This document shows positions 44,813 to 56,438 of a DNA stretch of 64,000 bases, piece by piece. A model generated the notes under the pieces. That model made no database searches, was not told the DNA's origin, and saw only the letters and a program-made list of their open reading frames with translations. Origin of the DNA: Amborella trichopoda (taxonomy: Eukaryota > Streptophyta > Magnoliopsida > Amborellales > Amborellaceae); assembly GCF_000471905.2 (NCBI RefSeq), contig NW_006494789.1, positions 7,180,097 through 7,244,096 of the forward strand. The letters are read 5' to 3'. Both the position numbers and the translations under genes were made by a program. How positions within the stretch are numbered: position 1 is the first letter of the stretch; each line of letters starts with the position of its first letter.

Positions 44813-47000
44813 GTTACCTCGGGACACTGTCATGGTTCAGGTGTTCTTGGACTTGGCCCTACACATCCTTTGCATATGAATTGCACCACTCAAGGCAACC
44901 CTCAGATTACCTCGGGGCATTGTCAGGGTTCGGCTCTTCTTGGACTTGGCCCTGCACTCTCCTTGCATATGCATTGCATTGCTCAGGGCAGCTTGTTGCT
45001 ACGCCTGCCCGAGCACACGAGGGGAAATCTCCTAGCCCCCCCTCCCATCACACGCCTACTCACTCTGTGAGAGATGGTCACACGGCCATTCCATCACACA
45101 TACATGCTCATGGCATCAAGCTTCTTACGGCAAGACATGCTACTCGAGCCCAGGTTGACTCCCAGGTCACCTGAAGTCCTTCTTCAAGGGGCGCATACGC
45201 AAGAATTCCGCCACCTGCCATTGGTGCAGCTTTGCATTGTGCACACATGCACAAATTTGAATCTTCCCCTATTTCTGAGGGCAAAGAAACGAACACCATT
45301 GAAGGCTTCTCTTTTGAAGATGAGAGCCCTTTCTCCCCTCTAACACCCCTTGATGTGGATGATGATAAAAAAGCATGGCATGAGGTGAACACTAAAAAGT
45401 TTACTCGGGGTAGGATGAAGCCAGTTATCTATAAAGATTCAATTCTCACTTGGGGCAAAGACGAGCCTACAAATGGAGCAAAGAGCCAGTTTGATCCCAG
45501 TGACCCCATCAATCTTGAGCCAATTGCGCCATCACCCGATCAGATACCCAAACCCATCTCAGGTCGGGGTATCGAGAGCAATGGCTTCTTTGAGCAGACT
45601 GAGCTCGAGGCAGCTCGTGGGCCTGAATCACTTTGCCCTAAACATCTATTGAGCTGAAAGGGACCGCTGTGGGGTAGTCCTGGTGTCTCAAGTAAGATGG
45701 AAGCCAAACCCACCGAGGGCGCTGTCCATGACCTATTTGTCATAGAGAGTTTGATCTATGGAGAGACAGGTCTCCTTCCCATAATGCAAGAGAATGATCT
45801 ATTATCTCCCCCCAAATTCTAGCTCAACATCCCGGCTCCCCAGGATGAAGCTAAAAAAAAGACTGTTAAGCCGCTTCAAGGGTTTGAGAAATTCATCGAT
45901 GAGGCCGACCTTCTGAACAGGAAGGGGACTCTGCCGCTGTCCACTGTCCACTTTCCTTCCGTCTTTGCATGGTTTCATCATAGAATCTTGGGGACGTGAT
46001 GGACAGTCATCTGCTCTCATTGGTTGCAATGAAGCGGCCTCCCTCGCCTGCTCTCGCCTAGACATTCTTACCTTTGATGAGATCTCATCACTCTCATTTG
46101 AGGAAAGTAGCTCCCCAGTATTGAATGAGATGAGCTATGCCCCTATTGACAGCCCTGCTCAAACAGATCCGCCATGCCCTGAGAACACCACGACTCCCTG
46201 TAAAGCCAATTGCCTGCTGTCCCCGTGCCATGAATGCCTCATGTGAGTTCTTGAGGATGATGATAAAAGCTTGTCGTCTTATGAGAGGTTCAGGTTCTCT
46301 CTTGACGCAAAAGAGCCCTCAAGTATAGTTGGTGAAGAAACTATGGTGATCACTGAAGTACCTGAATCCTATGGAGACGAGATCGCACAGCTTAAGGCCT
46401 CACTAAGGCAATTACAAGCCGAGATGAAATCAAGGGATGAAGTGATAGAAATCTTGCACCAAGAGCTATTTCCGTCATATGTAGAATTGAGTGTATCCCC
46501 TTGGGGCACCAATCCCTCTTTTCTATCCCTCAAGCACTGCGTCCGGTCCCTGAAAAATGGTCATCACGAGAAGAGCTACTCCCACCCTCACCTGCCTCAC
46601 TGTCAGTCCCTTCTCCATCTTTTCTTCAGATTGAGAATGGATGACTAGTAAAATGCACGGTAGCCAAAGCATCAAAAATATGTGATCTCTTAGTGACAGA
46701 GAAGCTGAATCGCTACCAGAAGCCGTACCCAGCTTATGATCGAGCTCTATTGCCATAAGGAGGCCAAAGACTCAAGTTCCCCAAGTACAATGCCATGCGC
46801 TTCTCAAGACAAAGCCATCACAAGGGTTATTCCTTTGACATATATCCCCAAGTTGCTTGAAACTCTCTCATATCGTGAGGGATGAAGAGCCTAATTATTA
46901 CCAATATCATAAGATGCTTGGTCACAAGACTAAGAACTGTAGTACCATTGGAGACATCATCCAAGATCGCATAGACCATGGGAAAATTGAACTAGCATGA
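44813..47000 (+). pseudogene. gag: Decayed gag of element 4
   Basis: After the leader comes a 141-codon frame (45232-45657, acidic, with KKFTRGRMKPVIYKDS), then a broken region with EAKKKTVKPLQGFEKFIDE (about 45850-45905). A coiled-coil-like stretch (46271-46480) includes EIAQLKASLRQLQAEMKSRD and is followed by LHQELFPSYVE, the counterpart of YQKLYPSY in the other Gag copies. The final CCHC-like motif YHKMLGHKTKNC (about 46895-46940) ends DHGKIELA and a stop at 46998-47000, as in the equivalents at 6835 and 16450. The capsid core is heavily reduced. Tail sequence follows at once. Confidence 0.65.
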
Positions 47001-47229
47001 GATCCGGTGCCGCACTACTTTTCAAGCTACAAGACACTAAACTTCATAGCCATGGTCCAAGCTGTAAGACACTAAACTATATCACATGTCCTGGTTGCAC
47101 GATGTTAAACTGCAGAACATACGGTCTCAGAGGCACAACATTAAACATGTCCTCATATCACGGTGGCAAGACCTTAATTATGCCTTCGCAAAAAAAAAAA
47201 AAAAAAAGAAAAAAAGAAGGGTGGGGGGA

Positions 47230-47450
47230 TGGACATGATGAAAACCCGAAAGGGCATCACGTGAAAAAACATCAAAAGACGAACATGGTAAAAACCCGAA
47301 AGGGCACCATGGGCAAAAGTGTCAAAAGAAAAATAAGAAACGAAACAAAAGAAAAATAACGGGGCATGGTAGCATCTCCAGCTATTGTGGGCAAAAGTCA
47401 TCAAATAAAAAGATGGGCTTAAACGAAATCCCAAAAGGACATTTAAGTAA
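47230..47450 (+). repeat. CCCGAAAGGG hairpin repeats, first block
   Basis: Units of about 50 bp with gaaaacccgaaagggca followed by CATG or ATGGGCAAAA (47245, 47290 and a variant near 47428). CCC-GAAA-GGG would form a short stem with a GNRA tetraloop in RNA. Same family at 23360-23560, 49090-49350 and, on the minus strand, 11150-11420. Confidence 0.55.
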
Positions 47451-48254
47451 AAAAGACACGTGTGAGGGAAAACGTAACACTTAATGGCTTGCAGCCTGCT
47501 GAAGGGCAATGCTACTTCATTGTTGTGTGCACATTCTTCCAGCACGACTGTCCAGACTGTCATATGCTTTTCTTAAGATGGCATCGAGCGCGTTCCCTCT
47601 CAAAGTGCTGACGTGCGTGTTTTGTCGTCTCGTGCGTTTTGACCCAGTCTGCCATGCATAAATGCTATCATCGAGCATGCACTTGCCACATGATACCGCA
47701 CGATCATCGCCATGAGCCTCTTAAAAGCTCACTGCCGTGTGTGTTATACTACCGTGCATGTTTTTGCTACCTTATGCGTGCCTTGTAGTCCACTGCCGTG
47801 CACAACTCCCTGAGATGATGGTCGTGCACGTCTTACTGTCGGGCGCACCTGATTCCCACGAATCACCACCGTGTGCTAGTGCAGCTCTTTTGCCTCCACG
47901 CCCATGCCCTTTACATGCGCCTCCATGCATACCTTCCCTAGCCAGCCCGTTCATGTGCGCATCGGCAAGGTTCGACCCTCATCGCCTTTCCATCCCCATT
48001 AAAGTCACATTCATGCCCTAATCTCTTATCCCTAAGGAGTCACACCCACTTCCTAATCCCCAGTGAGTCCGCTTTCGCCTACCATCCCTCGCTAAGCCAC
48101 CATCACCATCTAAACCCACTGCTCATAAATGGCCTCGGCCACTTCATCTCCAGTGAGTTAGACTACCATCCATAGGCTCATTCCCCATGGAGCCTCATTC
48201 ACTTCACATCAGTCCAACCCTCATTGGTAACCCACATGCGTGGCGACTCATACA

Positions 48255-48625
48255 CGGTCCAGCTGTATGACCCTAAACTATAGTGTTCATCCTAGTCGCA
48301 TGACGTTAAACTGCTTCGCATGACGGTCCAACTGTATGACCCTAAACTATAATGTATATCCTGACCGCATAATGTTAAACTGCTTCGCACAACGGTCTAG
48401 CTATATGACCCTAAATTATAGTGCACGTCCTAGCCGCATGACGTTAAACTGCTTCGCGCAATGGTCCACCTATATGACCCTAAACTATAGTGCATGTCCT
48501 GGTCGCATGACGATAAATTGCTTTCCACAATGGTCCAACTGTATGACCTTAAACTATAGTGCATGTCCTGGCCGCATGACATTAAACTGCTTTGCCCAGG
48601 TCCTGGTGGCATGACCTTAAACATT
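48255..48625 (+). repeat. Tandem array, five units of about 70 bp
   Basis: Unit: ggtccaactgtatgacc, then a TAAACTATAGTGCAT block, a CGCATGACGTTAAACTGCTT block and a variable end. Units begin near 48257, 48322, 48392, 48463 and 48533. A higher-order form of the CATGACC/TAAACT minisatellite. Confidence 0.8.
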
Positions 48626-50177
48626 CCTCCACACATGTGTTTCCTCCGATGCACATATGCCCTTTGCATGCCGTGTTACGCATGCCTCCCCTAGCCGGTC
48701 TGTCTGCGCATGAATATCATCTCCATTTCCTCCCCAACCAGTCCATCTCCATAACCCTTCAAGAACTCGCAACATTCCCCAGTGAGTCATACCCACGCTC
48801 ACGAAATCACGGTGAGCCCTTCCACTTTCCATACTTACCGTTAGCTAGTGGGTCACCATTATCCACCTTCCATCCAAACACAATTCACCATTCACAGACG
48901 GTCTCGTGCCATCACCCCAAAGTGAGTCAAACCACCACCATGCTCACTCCATGGCCTCCACAGACTATCATCCATCACCATCACGGTCTAGCTGTATGAC
49001 CCTAAACTATAGTGCACGTTCTGACTGCACGATGTTAACCTGCTTTGCTCAGATCAAGGCATGACCTTAAACTCGCCCCCACAAAAAAACGGGCATGGTG
49101 TAAACCAGAAAAGGGGAATGCCATGAGTACAAATGATGGACAGGGATGGTCATGAAACCATGAGTAAGAGTGTTCCGTAAAATAAAAATTGGGCACAATA
49201 AAAACCCGTAATAGACACCATGAGCAAAAATGGAAAAAGGTAGACGTGGCCATCTGGTCATGAGCAAAAGAGCCTAATAAAAAGGAAGTTGGTGAAAACC
49301 ATCTTTAAGGCACCACTTCCCCCAGTTCAATTGAAAACCCGAAAGGGCGCTTGGACCAATAAGCAGGTTGATGCAGTGTTCACCTGCATAGGCGGCTTCA
49401 ATCAGCATTTCAAAGAAAAAGTTCTTTGTAGCAGAATGCCCTGTTATCTGGACCCAAAAACAAGAGCTTCAAGAAACATCCGACAGTCTGAGTCCATTCA
49501 TGAAAGGACCCAAGACCCAGAAGAATCGTCAAGACGGCAAGTCAGGATTCCATGCTAAAGGACCCTATTCCCAAGAAGTCAACCAAAAAACAAGAAGATT
49601 CATCTTAACAAGCCAAAGATGGTCCCACATACAAGAAACTGTCAAACTAGGTCAATACCTTCCCACAGTAGCCAGGGTGAAGTCCCCAGTGGCTGCCTCA
49701 CCAAAACCCCTGCCTAGCCAGACCAAACATTCGGGACAGGCAAAAAAAAGCACCTCTTAGGCTCAACAGAGCCACTGAGGTACCCTTCTTGTCAAAGCTA
49801 AAGGGGGGTACCAGCAAAACGCCGACGAAGAGCTCCTTAACTGTCTATCCAAAGCAAAACTTCTTTGACTGACTGGGAAGAAAGCCTTTAAGCAAGGCCC
49901 CTGACTTTCAGACAAGTCTGGACTCTGACTGACTGGGTCTACAAGCCATTAAGCAAGCCCCATAGCTGTTGGAACCAAAACAAAAAAGTCTGATAGGGGT
50001 GAGGACTCTAAACACATCCCCCAAGAGTCTCCACGTCTGGGTCCACAACAAGGCCCCCAGCCGTCAGTGCGCCTTGGTCACCCCCCCGGGAAGCAGCTTT
50101 GTACGAGTGTCCCTTTGGCATTCGTGTGATCCCGTGGCCAGGAAGAAAACTAAAGTCGAAGGAATAATTTTTTTTCT

Positions 50178-50216
50178 GAATGTTGTACTTCTCGCTTCTC
50201 TCGAAGCACAACATTC
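50178..50216 (+). other. Hairpin just before the 3' LTR of element 4
   Basis: Arms GAATGTTGTACTTC (50178-50191) and GAAGCACAACATTC (50203-50216) with one mismatch, 11-nt loop, 12 bp before LTR B. The same place before the LTRs at 24561 and 10499 (minus) has degenerate versions. No clear polypurine tract is visible here. Confidence 0.6.
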
Positions 50217-51570
50217 GGCGGCGCAAGCTGTTTGAGGTCATTTTCCATCACTTGTATCCCCGATGTAAATAAGGAGATAATAATTTGTGACCTAGGTCCA
50301 CAAGTGCCAAAATGCCTGTAGACTAAGGAAGTCGTAAGACAATAAGCCCTGATCTGGAAGTGAAATTTTTAATAGTCTCAAAATGGTCTAAAAACATGCA
50401 AGAATTCATCTAAGAGCCTCTTAAGAACACCTGCCAAGTTTCATCGCAATCCGATGAGTTATGGCAGTGTATATGACAAAAATATTTTTGGGAAATTCTG
50501 CCTCTATCATGCTAAAAATGGACCTTGAACTACGACACCACTGTCGGAGCATCAAATGGTCTTTAAACCATCGCCATTGGATTCAGAACGATCGAAAACC
50601 TTTGGGAACCAATTTTCAGTGCATTTGGATGCTTCTAGAACAAGTTATGGTGGGTAGCCCGTACACTATTATGGTGCGCCCTCGGCGAACCAGTTTCTAT
50701 TAATGGAAATTGTGCTTCGCAATTTTGGGGGCAACCTTTCTATGGCAGTATCTCCCTCATCTCGGGTCGAATCATGCCCAAATTTTGGGAGCACGTTCGT
50801 CTCATCGACCCAATCGATTTGATATGTGGCACGCACGATGACATGGCTCGCGCCAGGAGAAATCGAATAGAGAAGTTCGTCGAAAAACTCCAGAAGTAGC
50901 AAGAAATTTTCATCAGCACGTCCCCTCGATCAAACTCCTGCATCACAATGTTCGCACGTTGGATCGACGTAAAATCAGACCCGTTACGACCACAAGGTCA
51001 AGAGCTTTCTCCAGGTTGAACTTCGCTCGTGATGGACTGTCGGATTCCTCAGAAATCAAGGATGAACAATGGAAAATTTTGGCCACTAAAATCAAGATTC
51101 CGGCAAAAGTTTTTCAATTTGGAACACAGTCATCCGGGCACCAAATCGAGCTGTTCTTCTTGCAGAATGATTGTGACAACTTTATCATTTTCCCATAAGA
51201 AATCGAAGAAAACCACTAAGAAATTGGTTGAATCTTAAATCTAAAGTTGCACGGTTTCCCATGGTTTGTCACGTCATGATCGTGAGCCAAAACTCTGATC
51301 CATGGCTCGAAATGGATGCCCAAATGATCGTCTTCTCGAGCTCAACCAAAAAGCAGTATTATTTTGGCCAGATGGTAACCGGAAAGGTCTGAAATCAGCC
51401 ATAGAAAGTTCGCAAGAAGAAGCAAAGATTGATTTGTAATTTCATAGATTGTTCGGGCAGGGGCAAAATCATATTTTGCTCCCAATTTTAGAATTTCTTT
51501 AATTCATTGAATTATTAATTTTCGTCACTTAGGTTAAGTTTCGATCATCCACTCATGTTTGGGTAGGTTT

Positions 51571-51625
51571 TATATATGTATCACATATAGGCATTGTATC
51601 AAGGATTCCACTTTGACTTAATAAA
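51571..51625 (+). promoter_or_regulatory. LTR B promoter and polyadenylation signal
   Basis: TATATAT at 51571-51577 after the conserved block ATCATCCACTCATGTTTGG, and AATAAA at 51620-51625. Same order and near-identical spacing as in LTR A. Confidence 0.55.
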
Positions 51626-53401
51626 AATTTCATCCTTTGTTCATTGTTGGGTCACGTTTAAGAGAGAGAAAGGAAACAGAAACTTTTGGGTTAGTACTCT
51701 TGGGCTTAAGGTGACTATTTCTCTCTCTTCTCTCTCTCCTCTCTCTTCTCACCCTTCTTCTCTTCTTTACTTTTCTTTCTCTCTCTACTCTTTTTCTCTC
51801 TCTTCTCTCTGTACTCTTTTCTTTTCTCTCCTTCTCATTTGCTCCCTGCGTGACCACTCCCACGCCGTGCACCCTCACATCCGCCTTTTCCCCTTTTCCC
51901 TGTGGTCCCGCATGTCTATTTCCTCACTGCTGCGTGCCCCTTTCCTCACCCTTCACTGTCAAATGCCTTCACCATTGGCTGCCATGCGCCCCATTCCTCA
52001 TTGTTGTTGCCGAGCCACTACCTTCACCTCTGCCGAGCACGACCCCCACTGCCGAGCCCTCCCAGTCATGACCTCCGCTACCGAGCCCTCCCAGCCACGA
52101 ACTCTACTGCCAAGCCCTCCCTGCCACGACATTCACTGTCGAGCAACCCCACTACCGTGCGCCTCTACTCTACCACAACCCACCACCACGCAACCTACCG
52201 CACCATCTTTCATTTTCCATGCTTCTCCCTGCTGCCTGCAATCAGCCCCCTTTTCTTGCCTCTCATCAGCAACCACCTCACAAAGCAACCTCTGCCTCCC
52301 GCAATCTCGCCCCTCTCTCTTCACCTGCAACCACCTCAGCCACCTCCGCCTCTCTCAGTCACCACAACCACCACCTGCTGCAATCCAGCCCCCATTATCG
52401 CCACCTCACTGTTCCCTTTCTCCACCTCTTTTCCTCCTCTCTCTATCACCTGCCTGTAACCAGGCTTTGAACCATTTCTTTCCATCTCAGTTGCTGCCCC
52501 TATCTCGCAAACTTCCAGCTGTCACCATCTCTACCCTGGAACCATCCCTCTTCTCCTGATCTCACCTCCCCTCCTTCCCCCATCAAAAATTCAGCCCCTA
52601 CTCCTGCCACCATCTCTACCTCTGCTACCGACAACCATCATCTTCACCACCACGTTCCTCTCTCTCTAAACTCTCTACAACTCCCTCCCATGCTGCAACC
52701 GTCTGCTCTTTCTTTTATTCTAAAAGCAAACCACACGGGCCTCCTCTCAACCTCTCCCTGCCGCCTGCAACCTCCAGCCCTTCCACTATCTTCCTCTCTT
52801 CAATTTCAGCCTTTTTCTCTCTAGAATTCCATCAACAAAATACCCGTTTTTTTTTTTTCTTTTCGTTTCGCGTCACCCATCTTGTTTCGTTTTGTTTTAT
52901 CATTCCTCCAAACCCCTAAACAAAAACCAATGACCCAATAAACTCCTCGTGACTTCTTTTCTTTCTTTCACTCCCTAAGCCTAATAACTCAAACATCGAA
53001 CTTTCCTTTCCATGACCTATTTTATTCTTTCTTTATTTTATTCCACTTAACCCCACCCATCCCATTTATCTCACCTTAGTTTAGTTTAATATATTTTCCT
53101 TATTCTATTTATTTTATCTTAGGTTCCCTTACCTTATTTTTATTTATCTTTATTTTATTTATTTTATTTACTTCATTCATTTTATTTTGTTTTATTTCAT
53201 TTCACTTTATTTACCTCTTTTACTTTATTCCTATTACCTCATCTCATTTTATTTCATTTTCTTCCATCCCTTTTATTTTATTTTACTTCTTTTTATTTTA
53301 ATTTACTTCTTTATCTATTTTATTTTATTCTAATTACTTTCTCTAATTGTATTTTATTCATTCTTATTTTTCTCTCACTCTTATTTCACTCTCGCTTCTT
53401 T

Positions 53402-54606
53402 TGGAAGACCTGACGAGAGCCAAGCTAGTCTTCACCTCTCCTCTTTCCCTCCTTTTCTTGTTTGACCAGAGGGCAGGATAAACCTTGTACTCGTGTGAGT
53501 CTTGTTGTCGAGCAGTTTAGTCGTCGTGCCGGTCTAGTTATCGTGCCTGTTTAGCTGTCGTGTTAGACCAGCCGTTGTGTCTAACCAGCCGTCATGCCAA
53601 TCTTGTCATCAAGCAGTTTAGTCGTCATGCTGGTCTAAGTCACCGTGCCCTTCTAGCTGTCGCGTCAGACCAGCCGTCATGTCAGTCTTGCCACTGTTCC
53701 AGTCTAGCCGCCCAGTCAAACGTCTTCTCTTCTCTTCACTTCTCTTTTCTTCTCTTCTCTTCTCTCATTCTTTTTTGTGTCTTCTCCCTTTTAGAAGGTC
53801 TAGCGAGAGCCAAGCTAACCTTCACCCTCTCTCATCTCTTTTCTCCTTCTGTTCTCTAAAGCAAATACTCTTCTTTCTTTATCTCTGAAGGATCTGGGTG
53901 AAAAACAAACCAGCCTTCATTTCTCCTATCTCTTTCTCTAAAGGATCTGGGTGAAAGCGAAACTAGTCTTTTTCTCTCTTTTCATTTTTTCTCAATCCTT
54001 TCTATTGAGGAGCTAGGTGAAAACCAAACTAGCCTCCTCTCTTTATTTCTATTTATTCACTGGCATTATGAGGGACTAGGTGAAAAGAAAATTAGACCTC
54101 ATTCTCTTTCACGAAATACATTTTATCTTTGAAGGATCTAGGTGATAAACAAACCAGCGTTCATTCCTCTTTTGTCTCTTTTATCTCTGAAGAGTTGGGT
54201 GAATGCCATACCTGCCTTTGTCTCTCTTTTCTCTTTCATTTCCAAAATACACATTACCTTTGAAGTACTAGGTGAAAAGCAGACTAGCCTTCAATTCTTT
54301 TCTTTATTTTTTTGACGTACCGGGTGAAAAGCAGACCATCCTTCAATTTCGTTCTTTATTTCTTTGAAGAACTAGGTGAAAAGCAAACCATCTTTCAAAT
54401 TTCTTTATTTTGTAGTATTGCGTGATAAGCATACCAGCCTTCAATTTCTTCTTTCTGCATTTTTTTTTTTGGAGTATTGGTTAAAAGTAGACCAGCCTTC
54501 AATTTCTTCTTTCCTAGAGTACTGGGTGAAAAGGAGACCAGCCTTTAAATTCTCTTATCTTTTTTTTTTTGAAGTATTAGGTGAAAAGCATACTAGCCTT
54601 CAAACT
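53402..54606 (+). repeat. Tandem array of paired-stem hairpin units, LTR B
   Basis: About 14 units, counterpart of 42651-43740. Best units: 54007-54039 (outer GAGGAG/CTCCTC, inner CTAG/CTAG, one bulged C) and 54259-54294 (outer TTGAAG/CTTCAA, inner CTAG/CTAG). Others near 53887 (CTGG/CCAG) and 54505 (CTGG/CCAG). Several are decayed. Confidence 0.8.
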
Positions 54607-54804
54607 CTTCTTTCTTTCTTCTTTTCTCTTTTCTTTTCTCTTCCACCTTCTCTATCTCACCTCTTTTCTTTCTTTCTTTACTGTATACTATGTATTAAGA
54701 GTTTGCCAAGAAGACGCTGGAAGGCTGTCGAATTGACACGGACTCCATTATGTTAATTCTTCCATTTTCCTTTGAGTACACATGCACGTATGCGCTTACC
54801 CTAT

Positions 54805-54835
54805 GACAAGGTAGTGTCCTCATACCCACCTGTAT
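54805..54835 (+). other. Conserved LTR hairpin, LTR B copy (decayed)
   Basis: Matches 43936-43966, but both arms carry substitutions (GGTAGTGTC against TACCCACC), so the stem is weakened. Confidence 0.45.
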
Positions 54836-55148
54836 GTATTCTAATGTGTGTGTGTGTTTGCAGGAGAGGAGAAATAGGTCAAACGAGACTATTCCAAGCC
54901 GGCCACAGGCCAGGGGGCATTCCATGTGATCCAAGAGGGCGCTCATGCGAGCTAGCCCAAGCGTGTCACGGACTCACGTGAGGTAAGTCCCGTCTCACGA
55001 CTAAACTCCTCTCACAGGTTGGTATATCTGCCTACGTGTTCCTTATGCGATTCACGAGATAGCGGTCTTAGGTCCCGAGTCCATCTCGAACCCGGAGCCA
55101 CACCACCGGGTCATCCCGACCTGAGGGTGAGATCGAAGCATCTAACCA

Positions 55149-55153
55149 TCCAC
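55149..55153. other. Right target-site duplication of element 4 (TCCAC)
   Basis: Directly follows the LTR B end and equals the 5 bp before LTR A at 39605-39609. Confidence 0.75.
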
Positions 55154-56438
55154 GCCCACTTGCCACATAGGAGACATGAAAGTATTGCGGTTCCCTGTCC
55201 TCTTGCCCAAAGCTGAAGTGGCACAGACAACTGAGAAACAGCCAAATGTCAGTCGGAAAATCTTACGCATCCCATCCTCTTTATGAGGAGTGGATGACAC
55301 TCCTACCCCTAAAATCGATTATTCCACAAACCGCCCCAAAGTTATGCAGATACCTGAGACGCTACGCGTCGAAGAGGATGGGGGCGACCCGTCCCAACCC
55401 TATAGGCTGCATCAACGGAGTCCAACCAAGACCCTTCGAATTCCTAAGGTCCTTTACTTTTCTTCTTTGGAGAAAGGAAGAAGCGAAGTCCAACCCACGG
55501 CCCAGTCTTGCCACACACTGGAGTCTCAGAAGATTATGTCCTCTCCAATCCCCCTGTGAAAGGCCCGACTCGCCTGTGCAGAGGCGGGGAATGCCCCTTC
55601 CTCCCTAGACCACTACCCTGTTGAAGGTTTTTGTCAGTCGCATGGGCCTCTGACGCGAGATCCGATGCTTGTTCCAGGGAAGCATGACCAAAGTTCGCTT
55701 GACCAAGCGGAGGCAATAAGAAAGGGAAAAGTCAAGATGGAGGGAGCTGTTCTTTTAATACCCCCTCCCACTCCATTGCTAGGGTTCGTCTTAGAAATGT
55801 GCGAGACATTTGTCTGGACAAACCCATTTCTAGAGGCCATAACCAAGCCTAGGTGGGACATACTACGACCCATCTAGCAATCAAGGCCTGGATGACAACA
55901 TAGGAATGTTGGCCGCCTTTGCCCTAGTCGAGGCCGCATCGTCTCAACATTGTAAAAAAGAAGGCCTTGGTTACCTCGGATGACCCATCCACCCACCATT
56001 GCCTTTCCCTGTGAGGACCATGATTTTTAGGCCACAGAAACACATACTGCGGTAGAAGTTTGATAACAATGAAGAACTTGCTGCAGTAAAGGGGGAAAAG
56101 CTTACCGCTGTGCATGTCAAGGAAGTATCACCGTCCATGAAAGGTAATGCTGGGTGTGAAGAGAGAGAAGACCAACACCGTGCTTGGATACTAACGCTGC
56201 GTGTGGAAGGTCAGCACCGTCTGGGGCATCGCCGTCTCTGAAGAGAGAGGGGATCACCTTCTGTGAAAGAGAAAAGGAGCAACGTTGCGAGCGTAATGCT
56301 GCGTGTGAAAGGGGGACAAAGAGGCAGAACCATGGGTGTATAAGAAGAAGAAGAAGAAGAAATTTTCACAAGCAGCAGTAAGATTTAGCAAAATGGACTA
56401 ACGTCGTGCGTGTAGCGCCACACGTGTAGTGTCGTGCG
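55154..56438 (+). pseudogene. Continuation of element H beyond the element 4 insertion
   Basis: Weak frames without a clear domain: one from 55246 (SRKILRIPSSL, then TPKIDYSTNRPKVMQIPETL, 55290-55559), then 55665-55877 (GKVKMEGAVLLIPPPTPLLG). Their place after the protease would suit the protease-RT linker, but no RT motif appears. From about 56100 the sequence becomes non-coding with TCGTGCGTG repeats like an element tail. Pol of element H therefore seems deleted. Confidence 0.35.

Larger units (their letters stand above)
47001..50228 (+). other. Non-coding 3' tail of element 4
   Basis: No conserved reading frame. Holds minisatellite (47030-47160), an A run of about 18 (47190-47207), CCCGAAAGGG repeats (47230-47450), unique sequence (47560-48250), a 70-bp tandem array (48255-48625), further minisatellite near 48985, more CCCGAAAGGG-type repeats (49090-49350), a 600-bp stretch with nothing recognised (49350-49960), and a segment with the pre-LTR hairpin at 50178-50216. 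Confidence 0.6.
39610..55148 (+). mobile_element. Complete non-autonomous Tat-like LTR retrotransposon (element 4)
   Basis: 15,539 bp bounded by TCCAC duplications. LTRs 39610-44171 (4562 bp) and 50229-55148 (4920 bp) are in direct orientation. The interior (44172-50228) has a tRNA-Arg PBS, leader ORF, gag remnant and a tail of minisatellites. It has no protease, RT, RNase H or integrase and no antisense PMD gene. It lies just past the protease of element H, whose sequence resumes at 55154. The two LTRs differ by many substitutions and indels, so the insertion is old. Confidence 0.8.
50229..55148 (+). repeat. 3' LTR of element 4 (LTR B)
   Basis: Direct repeat of LTR A with the same internal order: conserved U3 block, TATA 51571, AATAAA 51620, CT-rich part, ATTTTA block, 20-bp repeats, hairpin array, conserved hairpin. 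Ends ATCTAACCA followed by the TCCAC duplication. Near its 3' end it keeps about 85 bp missing from LTR A (about 54985-55090). Confidence 0.8.

Noticed and set aside
47190..47207. A run of 18 that could be a LINE or SINE tail
   Set aside because: No retroposon body before it, and the flanks are continuous with the element 4 tail; a shorter A run occurs at the same place near 49083.
51594..52559. 321-codon Pro/Ser/His-rich frame in LTR B (and 40993-42049 in LTR A)
   Set aside because: CT/CCA-rich LTR repeats produce long open frames; between the two LTRs the frame shifts and splits, so there is no sign of coding selection.
55154..55180. PBS-like sequence after LTR B
   Set aside because: Weak resemblance only; the TCCAC duplication shows this is target DNA following the 3' LTR.
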